A stretch of DNA of 55,317 bases, from positions 1 through 55,317 of the forward strand of contig CASEKC010000007.1 of assembly GCA_949288485.1 (NCBI GenBank). The letters are read 5' to 3'. Origin of the DNA: an uncultured bacterium (GTDB lineage: Bacteria; Bacillota_I; Bacilli_A; RFN20; CAG-826). Numbering within the stretch: the stretch's first letter is position 1; each line of letters opens with the position of its first letter. Shown here one piece after another: positions 9,007-17,632 of the stretch. The translations under genes were made by a program, and so were the position numbers. The notes below the pieces were generated by a model. That model saw only the letters and a list, made by a program, of their open reading frames with translations, was not told where the DNA came from and made no database searches.

Positions 9007-9918
9007 ATGGCTATTTATTTGGTACGTGGGGATTTAGTTAGCATGAATGTTGATGCAATTATTGCAAATGCTAATGTTAACTTAAAGATGGTGGAAGGTG
9101 TAAGTAGAGCTATTTTCCACCGTGCAGGAGATTTATTATTACAAGAAGCTTGTAGAAAAATTGGACATTGTGATGTAGGGAAAGCGGTTATGACTCCTTC
9201 ATTTAATATCACAAACTGTAAAGCGATTATTCATGCGGTTGGTCCAAATTATATAAATGGAAAACATGGCGAAGAAAAAAACTTAAGAAATGCATATAAA
9301 TCAATCTTTTCTTTACTTGAACAAAATGATTTTAAAACTGCAGCATTTCCAATTATTTCAAGTGATTTTAACTATCCTTTAAGAGAATGTTACGATATAG
9401 AAAAAGATGAAATTTTGAATTATCTTAAAAATCATATAGATACAGACATTTATATCGTTTTATTCAAACAAGCTTTTGAAATTTTTGATGATGATTTTAA
9501 AGATAATCTTGCTAATTACGTTAATGCGCATTTTGATACAAAATCTCCAAAACAAAATTTAAAAGAAACAAACGTTGATGTTGTTAATGAAATAAAAAAA
9601 CTAATGGAAGAGAAAAATATCGATAAGAACACTCTTACATTAAAAGCAAACTGGGATAAGGAATATTTAGAAAAATTATTTATTGATCCAACATTCCTTC
9701 CTACTAAAAATATGCTTTTATCTTTAGGAGTTGCTTTTGAATTGACTAATAAAGAAATAGGAAATTTATTAGCAAAACAAGGTTATGGTTTTGGAAAAAA
9801 TTCTATGTATGAATTAGTTGTTCAATATTATGTTGATAAGAAAATTTTCGATGTCTTACAAATAAATGATTGTTTATTTTTCCATGGCCTAGAAACTCTT
9901 TCAAAAAAGCTATTTTAA
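9007..9918 (+). CDS. Macrodomain protein with C-terminal helical regulator-like domain
   Basis: Residues 1 to about 170 form a macro (ADP-ribose-binding) domain: YLVRGDLVSMNVDAIIANAN, then VEGVSRAIFHRAGD, AIIHAVGP and FPIISSDFNYP. The C-terminal part (about 190-303) has a conserved segment (LLSLGVAFELTNKEIGNLL, then KIFDVLQINDCLF) that I recognise from other Firmicutes macrodomain proteins and that looks like a compact helical, XRE-related module. The likely activity is ADP-ribose recognition or removal, possibly coupled to regulation. I chose ATG 9007 because AGGAG is 6 nt upstream and a consensus promoter ends at 8990; an ATG at 8968 and the longer frame lie within the promoter. Confidence 0.8.
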   Translation: MAIYLVRGDLVSMNVDAIIANANVNLKMVEGVSRAIFHRAGDLLLQEACRKIGHCDVGKAVMTPSFNITNCKAIIHAVGPNYINGKHGEEKNLRNAYKSIFSLLEQNDFKTAAFPIISSDFNYPLRECYDIEKDEILNYLKNHIDTDIYIVLFKQAFEIFDDDFKDNLANYVNAHFDTKSPKQNLKETNVDVVNEIKKLMEEKNIDKNTLTLKANWDKEYLEKLFIDPTFLPTKNMLLSLGVAFELTNKEIGNLLAKQGYGFGKNSMYELVVQYYVDKKIFDVLQINDCLFFHGLETLSKKLF

Positions 9919-9977
9919 AAGAAAATCTTAAATCTCACTCATCGAAGTAAAATTCAATAGTTATTAATTATATTAAT

Positions 9978-10025
9978 AAAATGTGGTAAAAAATATCCTA
10001 ATTTGGTAAAAAATGACCACATTTT
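9978..10025. repeat. Long-loop hairpin with internal direct repeats
   Basis: AAAATGTGGT (9978-9987) pairs with ACCACATTTT (10016-10025). Inside, GGTAAAAAAT occurs at 9985-9994 and again at 10005-10014. It could terminate the macrodomain transcript (T-rich 3' arm) or hold a regulator site for the dehydrogenase promoter 20 nt downstream. Confidence 0.5.
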
Positions 10026-10044
10026 TATTTTTTTGATATTTTAT

Positions 10045-10072
10045 TTTACATTCAAAAAATTAATGCTAGAAT
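10045..10072 (+). promoter_or_regulatory. Promoter of the alcohol dehydrogenase gene
   Basis: TTTACA (10045-10050), 16-nt spacer, TAGAAT (10067-10072) with an extended -10 TGC immediately before it. Confidence 0.75.
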
Positions 10073-10104
10073 AAATATGTATTTCAGACAAATAGGAGGA
10101 GATT

Positions 10105-11289
10105 ATGTCAAGATTTACATTACCAAGAGACGTTTACTATGGAAGTGGTTCTTTAGCAGAATTAAAGACACTTAAAGGTAAAAGAGCTATCGTTGTTACT
10201 GGCGGTCACTCAATGAGAGCTAGCGGTTTCTTAGACAAAACTGTCAATTATTTAAAAGAAGCAGGATTCGAAGTTGAATTATTTGAAGGTGTCGAACCAG
10301 ATCCATCAATCGAAACTGTTATGAAAGGTGCTGAAGCAATGAGAAAATTCGAACCAGATTGGATTGTTGCTATCGGTGGAGGTTCTCCAATTGATGCTGC
10401 AAAAGCTATGTGGGCATTCTATGAACACCCAGATACAACTTTTGAAGCTTTAGTTACACCATTTAATTTCCCACATTTAAGAGAAAAAGCAAAATTCTGT
10501 GCTATCCCTTCAACAAGTGGTACAGCTACAGAAGTTACAGCATTCTCAGTTATTACAGACTATGCTAAAGGTATTAAATATCCATTAGCTGACTTCGAAA
10601 TTACTCCAGATGTCGCAATCGTTGATCCAGATATCGTTAGAGGATTACCAAAAGTTCAAGTTGCTTATACCGGAATGGACGCTTTAACTCACGCAGTTGA
10701 ATCATATGTTGGTACAATTGCTACACCATTCACAGAATGCTTATCATTAAAAGCTATTCAAATGGTTAATACATACCTTGTTGATTCCTATAATAATCCA
10801 GATGGAAAAGGTAGAGAAGAAATGCACTATGCTCAATGTTTAGCAGGTATGGCATTCTCAAATGCTTTACTCGGTATCGTTCACTCAATGGCTCACAAGA
10901 GTGGTGCTGCTTTCTCAACAGGTCATATTCCACACGGTTGTGCTAATGCTATGTATTTACCACACGTTATCGAATACAATGCAAATAACAAAACAGCTCT
11001 TGAAAGATATGCTCAAATTGCAACAGCATTAGGTATTCAAGGACATGATGCTCGTGAACAAACTCAAGGTTTAATCAATAGAATTCATGAATTAAATACT
11101 CTTTTAAATATCCCACATTCAATGAAAGAATTTGGTGTTAAAGAAGATGAATTCTTAGAAAAATTATCATTCATTTCTCACGAAGCAGTCGGCGATGCAT
11201 GTACAGGAACTAACCCAAATCCTATCGATGATAAGACTATGGAAGAACTCTTTAAATGCTGCTACTACAATACTCCTTATAAATTCTAA
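10105..11289 (+). CDS. Iron-containing alcohol dehydrogenase (type III)
   Basis: Cytosolic NAD(P)H-dependent reduction of an aldehyde, or the reverse, probably in fermentative redox balancing. The 394-residue protein carries VAIGGGSPIDAAKAMW (nucleotide binding), IPSTSGTATEVTAFSVI, the metal-binding region YTGMDALTHAVESYV and the two-His segment SMAHKSGAAFSTGHIPHGCANAMYLP (shown from SMAHK to IPHGC). It resembles the dehydrogenase half of AdhE more than GldA. A very strong AGGAGG precedes ATG. Codon use is less AT-biased than its neighbours, like enolase, suggesting high expression. The exact substrate cannot be assigned. Confidence 0.9.
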   Translation: MSRFTLPRDVYYGSGSLAELKTLKGKRAIVVTGGHSMRASGFLDKTVNYLKEAGFEVELFEGVEPDPSIETVMKGAEAMRKFEPDWIVAIGGGSPIDAAKAMWAFYEHPDTTFEALVTPFNFPHLREKAKFCAIPSTSGTATEVTAFSVITDYAKGIKYPLADFEITPDVAIVDPDIVRGLPKVQVAYTGMDALTHAVESYVGTIATPFTECLSLKAIQMVNTYLVDSYNNPDGKGREEMHYAQCLAGMAFSNALLGIVHSMAHKSGAAFSTGHIPHGCANAMYLPHVIEYNANNKTALERYAQIATALGIQGHDAREQTQGLINRIHELNTLLNIPHSMKEFGVKEDEFLEKLSFISHEAVGDACTGTNPNPIDDKTMEELFKCCYYNTPYKF

Positions 11290-11315
11290 TTAAATAATAA
11301 AATTTATAATCAATA

Positions 11316-11347
11316 AAAAGGTGAGGTTTATGCCTCATCTTTTTTTA
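11316..11347 (+). terminator. Terminator of the alcohol dehydrogenase gene
   Basis: Stem AAAGGTGAGG/CCTCATCTTT (one G-U pair) with T7. Confidence 0.85.
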
Positions 11348-11421
11348 TATACAAAATATCTTCCTCTTTATTTATGATGTTTAAAGACTTTAAATTAGTT
11401 ATGTTTTATAATATTTAATGT

Positions 11422-11727
11422 ATGGAAAAAGAAAAGAATAATGATTATTTTTATGGTGATTTTATAAAAAAAAGAAAGATTAAAACATGGCTTATCTCAA
11501 AAAGATTTAGCTTCGTCTTTATCAGTTTCTTTTCAAGCGATTTCTAAATATGAAAAAGGGGAAATCATTTAGATATTTTTTTAATTTCTAAACTTTGTAA
11601 TATTTTTCATATCGACATTGATTCATTTATTAATAAAAAAGAAGAATGGAATAATGATTATTCTTTAACTCATAATTTTGATTCTAAAAAATTTGCTTAT
11701 TCTTTAATTTATTTACGTGAAAAGAAT
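11422..11727 (+). pseudogene. Frameshifted 5' part of an XRE-HTH/LRR gene
   Basis: From ATG 11422 the frame reads MEKEKNNDYFYGDFIKK. It then continues sensibly only in the next frame (ERLKHGLSQKDLASSLSVSF, then QAISKYEKGE), and from about 11567 returns to the original frame (HLDIFLISKLCNIFHIDID) running into the intact gene at 11728. The first shift fits one extra A in the A8 run 11466-11473; the second fits one missing base near 11562-11567. Together they would restore an N-terminal XRE helix-turn-helix. TATAAT (11407-11412) lies 9 nt before ATG. Either a decayed start, two sequence errors, or a switchable run. Confidence 0.65.
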
Positions 11728-13170
11728 ATGATTTCTCAAAAATCTTTAGCTGAAGAATTAAATATTTCGCCTTCCAGATTAAATAAAATAGAAAATATTT
11801 CTTCACTAGTTAAAATTGATGAATTTATAAAAATAGCTGAATATTTTAATATTTCTTATACCGAATTGTATTTTGGTTTTCTTTTAGAAAATAAAAATAA
11901 AAATAATAATAAAAAGAATAGTTTCTATTTATTAAATTTAATAAGAAAACATCCAAAAATAAGTATCGGTGTTTCTTCTTTTCTAATATTTGCTATCCTT
12001 TTGGGAACAATTTTGCCTATTTCTTTAAATCTTTCATCAGAAAAAGTTGTTTTAAATTTTACCTATTATAATGTTAATGAAAATGATGTTTATATTAATG
12101 GAATAGATTTAAAAACATCATCTAATTTAAATTTAGTTGAAAATTTAACTATTCCATCAAAAATTGATGATAAAAATGTTAAAGGAATAACAGGAAATTC
12201 ACTTAATGAGTTAAATAATCTTAAAAATATTAAAATTGAAGAAGGAGTAGAATTTTTATATGATTATTTGATTTCAGATTTTGATAAATTAGAGTCAATA
12301 GATTTACCAGCTTCTTTAGTTAATATTCAAAATCTTGCTTTTTGTAATAATCCTTCTTTAAAGAGCATAAAAATTGATGAAAATAACCTAAATTATAGTG
12401 TTTTAAATAATGATTTATATTCTAAAGACTATAAGATTTTATATAAAGTAACTAATAAAAGTGATTCTTCACTTTATTCTTATGATATTTTAGAAGGTGT
12501 AGAAGTAATTTCTTCATCTGCTTTTTCTTCATTAACTTTATTAAAAGAAGTGAATTTTCCTTTCTCTTTAAAAGAAGTTTATTCTAACGCCTTTATGTCT
12601 CTTCCTTCTTTAGTTTCAGTTAATTTTAATGAAGGATTAAAAAGCTTAGATTTTGCATCTTTTTTAGCTTGCGATAATGAAGATTTTAATAAGATATATA
12701 TTCCAAGTTCTTTATCTATTATGACAGGTAATCCATTTTTACATATGTCAAATTTAAAAAATATTATTGTTGATCAAAATAATCAAAATTTTACTTTTGA
12801 AGATAATTTATTAACTTCAAAAGATAAAAAGGAATTATATTATTTTGTTGAAGATTTATCTAAAGATAGTAAAAAAGAAATATTACCTTCTTATATTAAT
12901 GAGATTTATAGTGGGGCAATTAATACTTTTAAAAATATTAAAGAATTAATTATTCCTTCTTCAATTACGTTTTGTGATTCTTTTGCAATACAAAATATGA
13001 CTAATTTACATTCTGTTTATATAGAAAAAGGTGCGTCTAATTTCTTAAAAGATGCAATAACTAATTCTTCCCTTCTTGATGTTTATTTAGAAGAAGAAAA
13101 TTTACCACTTACTTTTGATAAGGAATTTTATAGTGGTGATATTCATTATGGAGTAGATATTCCTTATTAA
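11728..13170 (+). CDS. HTH-transmembrane-BspA-like LRR protein (intact part)
   Basis: Residues 1-50 form a helix-turn-helix of XRE type (ISQKSLAEELNISPSRLNKIE). A single membrane segment follows at about 78-100. The rest (about 110-480) is an extracytoplasmic BspA/LRR_5-type repeat region with unit motifs such as VSSSAF.. LKEVNFP and LKNIIVD. The order suggests a cytoplasmic DNA-binding head tethered to an outside sensor or adhesin. This frame continues upstream without stops to the damaged region at 11567, so ATG 11728 may not be the native start. The TPR-TM-LRR protein at 38139 has the same outside domain. Confidence 0.7.
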   Translation: MISQKSLAEELNISPSRLNKIENISSLVKIDEFIKIAEYFNISYTELYFGFLLENKNKNNNKKNSFYLLNLIRKHPKISIGVSSFLIFAILLGTILPISLNLSSEKVVLNFTYYNVNENDVYINGIDLKTSSNLNLVENLTIPSKIDDKNVKGITGNSLNELNNLKNIKIEEGVEFLYDYLISDFDKLESIDLPASLVNIQNLAFCNNPSLKSIKIDENNLNYSVLNNDLYSKDYKILYKVTNKSDSSLYSYDILEGVEVISSSAFSSLTLLKEVNFPFSLKEVYSNAFMSLPSLVSVNFNEGLKSLDFASFLACDNEDFNKIYIPSSLSIMTGNPFLHMSNLKNIIVDQNNQNFTFEDNLLTSKDKKELYYFVEDLSKDSKKEILPSYINEIYSGAINTFKNIKELIIPSSITFCDSFAIQNMTNLHSVYIEKGASNFLKDAITNSSLLDVYLEEENLPLTFDKEFYSGDIHYGVDIPY

Positions 13171-13194
13171 TCAGTTATAAATACCTGAATATTT

Positions 13195-13222
13195 GAATAT
13201 AAAATATGTATATTTTATATTC
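13195..13222. repeat. Inverted repeat upstream of uvrA
   Basis: Twelve-base arms GAATATAAAATA and TATTTTATATTC flank TGTA. It starts 25 nt after the LRR gene stop and ends 30 nt before the uvrA -10 box. There is no T-run and it does not match the Bacillus LexA box, so it is either a weak terminator or an operator. Confidence 0.45.
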
Positions 13223-13251
13223 GTATTACTTTTAAAAGAGTAAAAAATATG

Positions 13252-13257
13252 TATAAT
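13252..13257 (+). promoter_or_regulatory. -10 box of uvrA
   Basis: TATAAT ends 10 nt before the uvrA ATG; the -35 region is poor. It predicts a transcript starting within a few nucleotides of the start codon. Confidence 0.55.
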
Positions 13258-13267
13258 TTTATCTTGT

Positions 13268-16105
13268 ATGCAAAACGATGAAATTAAAGTAAAAGGTGCT
13301 AAAGAAAACAATCTTAAAAATATAGATTTAAATTTACCAAAGAATAAATTAATTGTATTTAGTGGAGTTAGTGGAAGTGGAAAATCTACTTTAGCTTTCG
13401 ATACTATTTTTGCTGAAGGTCAAAGAAGATATGTTGAATCTTTATCTTCCTATGCCCGCCAATTTTTAGGAAATTATGAAAAACCTGATGTTGAATCAAT
13501 CGAAGGATTATCTCCTTCTATTTCAATTGATCAAAAATCAACATCTCATAATCCTCGTTCAACAGTTGGAACAGTTACAGAAATATATGATTATTTAAGA
13601 TTGCTTTTTTCTCGAATTGGTGTTCCATATTGTCCACATCATCACGAACCTATCGTTGCTTTTTCAATTACTAAAATTGTTGATATTATTTTAAAAAGTG
13701 AAATGGGGAGTAAAATCATTATATTTTCTCCTATTGTTAAAAATGAAAAAGGAACTCAAAAAGCTATTTTAGAAAAAATTGCTAAAAACGGCTTTATTCG
13801 TGTTAGGGTTGATGGTGAAATTAAGCGAATTGAAGAGGTTGGAGAACTTGCTAAAAATAATAAACATAATATCGATATTGTTATCGATCGAATTGTTAGA
13901 AAAGAAGGCATTGATTCACGTCTTTTTGAGGATGTCGAACTTGCAACAAATTGGTCTAATGGTTTTGTAAGTGTCGATATTAATGGTGAAGAAAAATTAT
14001 ATAGTGAAAAAAATGCTTGTCCAATTTGTGGATTTACAATTCCAAAATTAGAACCAAGATTATTTTCTTTTAACAATCCTTTAGGATGTTGCCCTTCTTG
14101 CAATGGACTTGGAATAAAACAAGAAGTTAGTTTGGATTTATTAGTTCCAGATCCTTCTTTAACAATCGATGAAGGAGCCATCCTTTATTATAAAAATACT
14201 GTAAATACAGCAAATTTAGATTGGCTTGGTTTTAAAGCTCTTTTAGATCATTATAAAATTCCAACTAATATCCCTTTTAAAGATTTAACTGAAGAACAAG
14301 TTGATATTATTTTAAATGGTTCAAAAGAAAGCATTTCTTATACGTTAACTTCAATAAGTGGAAATATTTCTAAGAAAAATGGTCATATTGAAGGTGTAAA
14401 AGAAAGAATTGAAAGACTTTATAATGAGACTACAAGTGAATTTAATCGTGCATATTATGCTAAATTTTTAAAAGACAGAATTTGTAGTGAATGTAATGGT
14501 GCCAGATTAAACAAAGAAGTTTTGAGCGTTTTAATTGATGGCAAAAATATTTATGATGTCTGCTGTTTAACTTTAGATAAATTACATGAATGGATCTTAT
14601 CTTTAAAAACTAAATTAAGTGAATATGAATTAAATATTGCTAATTTAGTTTTAAATGAAATTTTAAATAGAAGCCAATTTTTAATTGATGTAGGATTAGA
14701 ATATCTCACCCTTTCTCGTTATGCAATGACTCTTTCAGGAGGAGAAGCTCAAAGAATTAGACTTGCTACTCAAATTGGTTCTAAATTAAGTGGTGTTTTA
14801 TATGTTTTGGATGAACCTTCAATCGGTTTACATCAAAAAGACAGTGCAAAACTTATCGCCTCTTTAAAAGAAATGAGAGATTTAGGTAATACTTTAATCG
14901 TTGTTGAACACGATGACGAAATGATTAAAGCAGCTGATTATATAGTTGATATTGGTCCAGGTGCTGGAGTTCACGGGGGAGAAGTTGTTGCAAGCGGAAC
15001 TTTAAATGATATTGAAAATAATCCTAATTCCATTACTGGTGCATATCTTTCTGGTAGAAAAAAGATTTTTGTTCCAAAAAATAGAAGAAAAGGTAATGGA
15101 AAATTTGTTGAACTTAAAGGAGCCGCTTTAAATAATTTAAAATATGTAGATATCAAGATTCCTTTAGGTTGTTTTGTTTGTGTAACTGGAGTTAGTGGAA
15201 GTGGAAAGTCTTCTTTAATAAATGAAACTTTATATCGAGCAATTTATAAAAAGATTTCTAATATCGAAACTTATCCAGGCCCATATAAAGAATTAAATGG
15301 TGTTGAGAATATTGATAAAATTATTAATATTTCTCAAGAACCAATTGGTAAAACTCCTCGTTCAAATCCTGCAACATATATTAAAGCTTTTGATGATATT
15401 CGTGATATTTTTGCTCAAACTGTTGAAGCAAAGGCTCGCGGATTTAATAAATCAAGATTTTCATTTAATCTTCCTGGAGGAAGATGTGAACATTGTCAAG
15501 GAGCTGGAGTAACTAGAATTCCAATGAATTTTTTACCTGATGTATATGTAAAATGTGATGAATGCGATGGAAAAAGATATAATGCTGAAACATTATCTTG
15601 TTTATATAAGGGTAAAAATATCTATGATGTTTTAGAAATGAGAGCGGAAGAAGCTTATAATTTCTTTAAAAACCATACTCAATTAGCTGTAAAACTTAAA
15701 ACATTATGTGATGTTGGTTTAGGTTATGTTAAATTAGGTCAAAGTGCCGTTACTCTTTCAGGAGGAGAAGCTCAAAGAGTTAAACTTGCTTACTATTTAG
15801 AGAAAAAACCAACTGGAAAAACTTTATATATTCTTGATGAACCTACAACTGGATTACATACCGACGATGTTGCTAGATTATTAAAAGTTTTAGAAGCAAT
15901 TGTTGATAATGGTGATACAGTTTTAGTTATTGAACATAATCTTGATGTAATAAAAATGGCTGATTATATTATTGACATCGGACCAGATGGTGGGGATAAG
16001 GGCGGGAAAATTATCGCTAAAGGAACACCTGAAGAAATTGCTAAATCAAAAGTCTCTTACACTGGCGAATATTTAAAGCCAATTTTAGAAAGAGACAAAG
16101 AATAG
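13268..16105 (+). CDS. uvrA: UvrA, excinuclease ABC subunit A
   Basis: Damage-recognition ATPase of nucleotide excision repair, acting with UvrB. The 945-residue protein is full length, with two ABC cassettes: Walker A GVSGSGKST near residue 33 and GVSGSGKSS in the second half, and signatures LSGGEAQRIRLA and LSGGEAQRVKLA, each followed by YVLDEPSIGLH or YILDEPTTGLH. Zinc-finger cysteines are visible in CPICGF..CCPSCNG, CSECNGARL and CEHCQG..CDECDGK. There is no Shine-Dalgarno, and TATAAT is 10 nt upstream of ATG. uvrB is not in the window. It heads the uvrA-lgt-HAD-whiA series found in related Bacilli. Confidence 0.97.
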   Translation: MQNDEIKVKGAKENNLKNIDLNLPKNKLIVFSGVSGSGKSTLAFDTIFAEGQRRYVESLSSYARQFLGNYEKPDVESIEGLSPSISIDQKSTSHNPRSTVGTVTEIYDYLRLLFSRIGVPYCPHHHEPIVAFSITKIVDIILKSEMGSKIIIFSPIVKNEKGTQKAILEKIAKNGFIRVRVDGEIKRIEEVGELAKNNKHNIDIVIDRIVRKEGIDSRLFEDVELATNWSNGFVSVDINGEEKLYSEKNACPICGFTIPKLEPRLFSFNNPLGCCPSCNGLGIKQEVSLDLLVPDPSLTIDEGAILYYKNTVNTANLDWLGFKALLDHYKIPTNIPFKDLTEEQVDIILNGSKESISYTLTSISGNISKKNGHIEGVKERIERLYNETTSEFNRAYYAKFLKDRICSECNGARLNKEVLSVLIDGKNIYDVCCLTLDKLHEWILSLKTKLSEYELNIANLVLNEILNRSQFLIDVGLEYLTLSRYAMTLSGGEAQRIRLATQIGSKLSGVLYVLDEPSIGLHQKDSAKLIASLKEMRDLGNTLIVVEHDDEMIKAADYIVDIGPGAGVHGGEVVASGTLNDIENNPNSITGAYLSGRKKIFVPKNRRKGNGKFVELKGAALNNLKYVDIKIPLGCFVCVTGVSGSGKSSLINETLYRAIYKKISNIETYPGPYKELNGVENIDKIINISQEPIGKTPRSNPATYIKAFDDIRDIFAQTVEAKARGFNKSRFSFNLPGGRCEHCQGAGVTRIPMNFLPDVYVKCDECDGKRYNAETLSCLYKGKNIYDVLEMRAEEAYNFFKNHTQLAVKLKTLCDVGLGYVKLGQSAVTLSGGEAQRVKLAYYLEKKPTGKTLYILDEPTTGLHTDDVARLLKVLEAIVDNGDTVLVIEHNLDVIKMADYIIDIGPDGGDKGGKIIAKGTPEEIAKSKVSYTGEYLKPILERDKE

Positions 16106-16145
16106 TTTTTATTATAAAATTAGCATTGAATAAGGAAATAAAAAT

Positions 16146-17630
16146 ATGATTATACACGAAATTATTTATTATATAGGATTGGTCTTACTTTTAGGTGGAT
16201 TTATCGCTAATATTGTTTTTCTTTATTTAATAAAGAAATATGAGAAAAAATATACTTCTTTAATTGATATATTAAAGAAAAATTGGATACAACTTGGTAG
16301 TTCAACACTTGCTTTTACTGTTGGATTAGTTTTATTAAACGTTGCTTTTTATATTGATCCATATACATCAACTTTTTTAGAAGAAGCAAATATAGTTATT
16401 AAAAATTATCATCAAGCAATGGTTTATATTTTTGGTCCTTTATTTGCTATTTCTTTAATGATTTTCATTTATTCATTATTTGTAAAATTATATATTGAAA
16501 AAATTGAAGTAAATCAAAAAATGTTTTCTTATTCTGTTGGTATAAGTTTAGCCTTAACTATCGTATTTTTTGGACTTTGGGGAGAAGGAAATGCTCCATA
16601 TTTAGAATATCCTTTAGCAAATGCGATTTATTTTGGCGCACAAGGAATTAAATTAATTAATATTTATAGATATGGTGATTTTTATCAAGATGGTATATCA
16701 ATTTATTTATATGCTATATTTATTCTTTTTGGCGCTTGTTTAGTTTTATATGTTTGTGATTATAAATTATATAAAATTTATGGAAGCCATGATTTAATTA
16801 CAAATACATTCTTAGTTGGATTCCCTTTTGGTATTATTGGAGCACGTCTTTGGTATGTGATTTTAGATATTTCTAGTGGAAGTAATTATTTTTTAGGAAG
16901 CAATTGGACTAATATCTTTAATTTTAGAGATGGTGGATTAGGAATAATGGGAGGCGCTATTTTAGGAATTATTGCCGGAGTTAGCCAAGTTTTAATTGTT
17001 AAATATGCGATGAAATCACCTCGTTATAAAAATTTTAATCTTTTAACAGCAATTGATATTATTATTCCATGTATTTTATTTGCCCAAGCAATTGGAAGAA
17101 TTGGAAATTTCTTTAATAATGAAGTTTATGGTGGATTAGTTGATATTTCTGGATGGGAATTTTTACCAACTTGGATAAAAAATAATATGTATTTCAATCA
17201 CGGAACCATATTACCTCATGAATTTGATAACGGAACAAAAATTTCTGGTTTAGAAGCTTTAAATTATTATTTAGAAAATGGTAAATTCTATATGCCATTA
17301 TTCTTTGTTGAATTTTTCTCAAATTTAGCTGGATATTTTATTTTAGAATATTTAATTAGAAAATTACTTGGTAAATATCATGCTGAAGGATCGCTTTTAG
17401 GTGCCTATTTAATTTGGTATGGAGTAACAAGAGCAATTTTAGAACCTTTAAGAACTGAAGCCGATTATTATGGAGCTAGTGAAATTACTTCTTATGTAAT
17501 GATTGCTGGTGGAGTTTTAATAGTAGTTTTAGCTTATATTAATAAATATGTTATAAAAGAAAAAAGACTTTTATGGTATAAAAATTTAGCAATTGAAAAT
17601 AATGAAAAAAGTGAAAATAAAGATAAATAA
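16146..17630 (+). CDS. lgt: Lgt, prolipoprotein diacylglyceryl transferase with N-terminal membrane extension
   Basis: Transfers diacylglycerol from phosphatidylglycerol to the lipobox cysteine of prolipoproteins. At 494 residues it is some 200 longer than usual. The Lgt core starts near residue 145 and contains FPFGIIGARLWYV, NFRDGGLGIMGG and the signature QAIGRIGNFFNNEVYG; C-terminal membrane helices follow. The first ~140 residues add about four membrane segments of unknown role. In E. coli Lgt a His (H103) lies in the GGMSFHGG motif; here the same position is Met, while some streptococcal enzymes have Tyr as I recall. AAGGA precedes ATG. The large lipoprotein at 22376-26944 is an expected substrate. 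Confidence 0.85.
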   Translation: MIIHEIIYYIGLVLLLGGFIANIVFLYLIKKYEKKYTSLIDILKKNWIQLGSSTLAFTVGLVLLNVAFYIDPYTSTFLEEANIVIKNYHQAMVYIFGPLFAISLMIFIYSLFVKLYIEKIEVNQKMFSYSVGISLALTIVFFGLWGEGNAPYLEYPLANAIYFGAQGIKLINIYRYGDFYQDGISIYLYAIFILFGACLVLYVCDYKLYKIYGSHDLITNTFLVGFPFGIIGARLWYVILDISSGSNYFLGSNWTNIFNFRDGGLGIMGGAILGIIAGVSQVLIVKYAMKSPRYKNFNLLTAIDIIIPCILFAQAIGRIGNFFNNEVYGGLVDISGWEFLPTWIKNNMYFNHGTILPHEFDNGTKISGLEALNYYLENGKFYMPLFFVEFFSNLAGYFILEYLIRKLLGKYHAEGSLLGAYLIWYGVTRAILEPLRTEADYYGASEITSYVMIAGGVLIVVLAYINKYVIKEKRLLWYKNLAIENNEKSENKDK

Positions 17631-17632
17631 AA

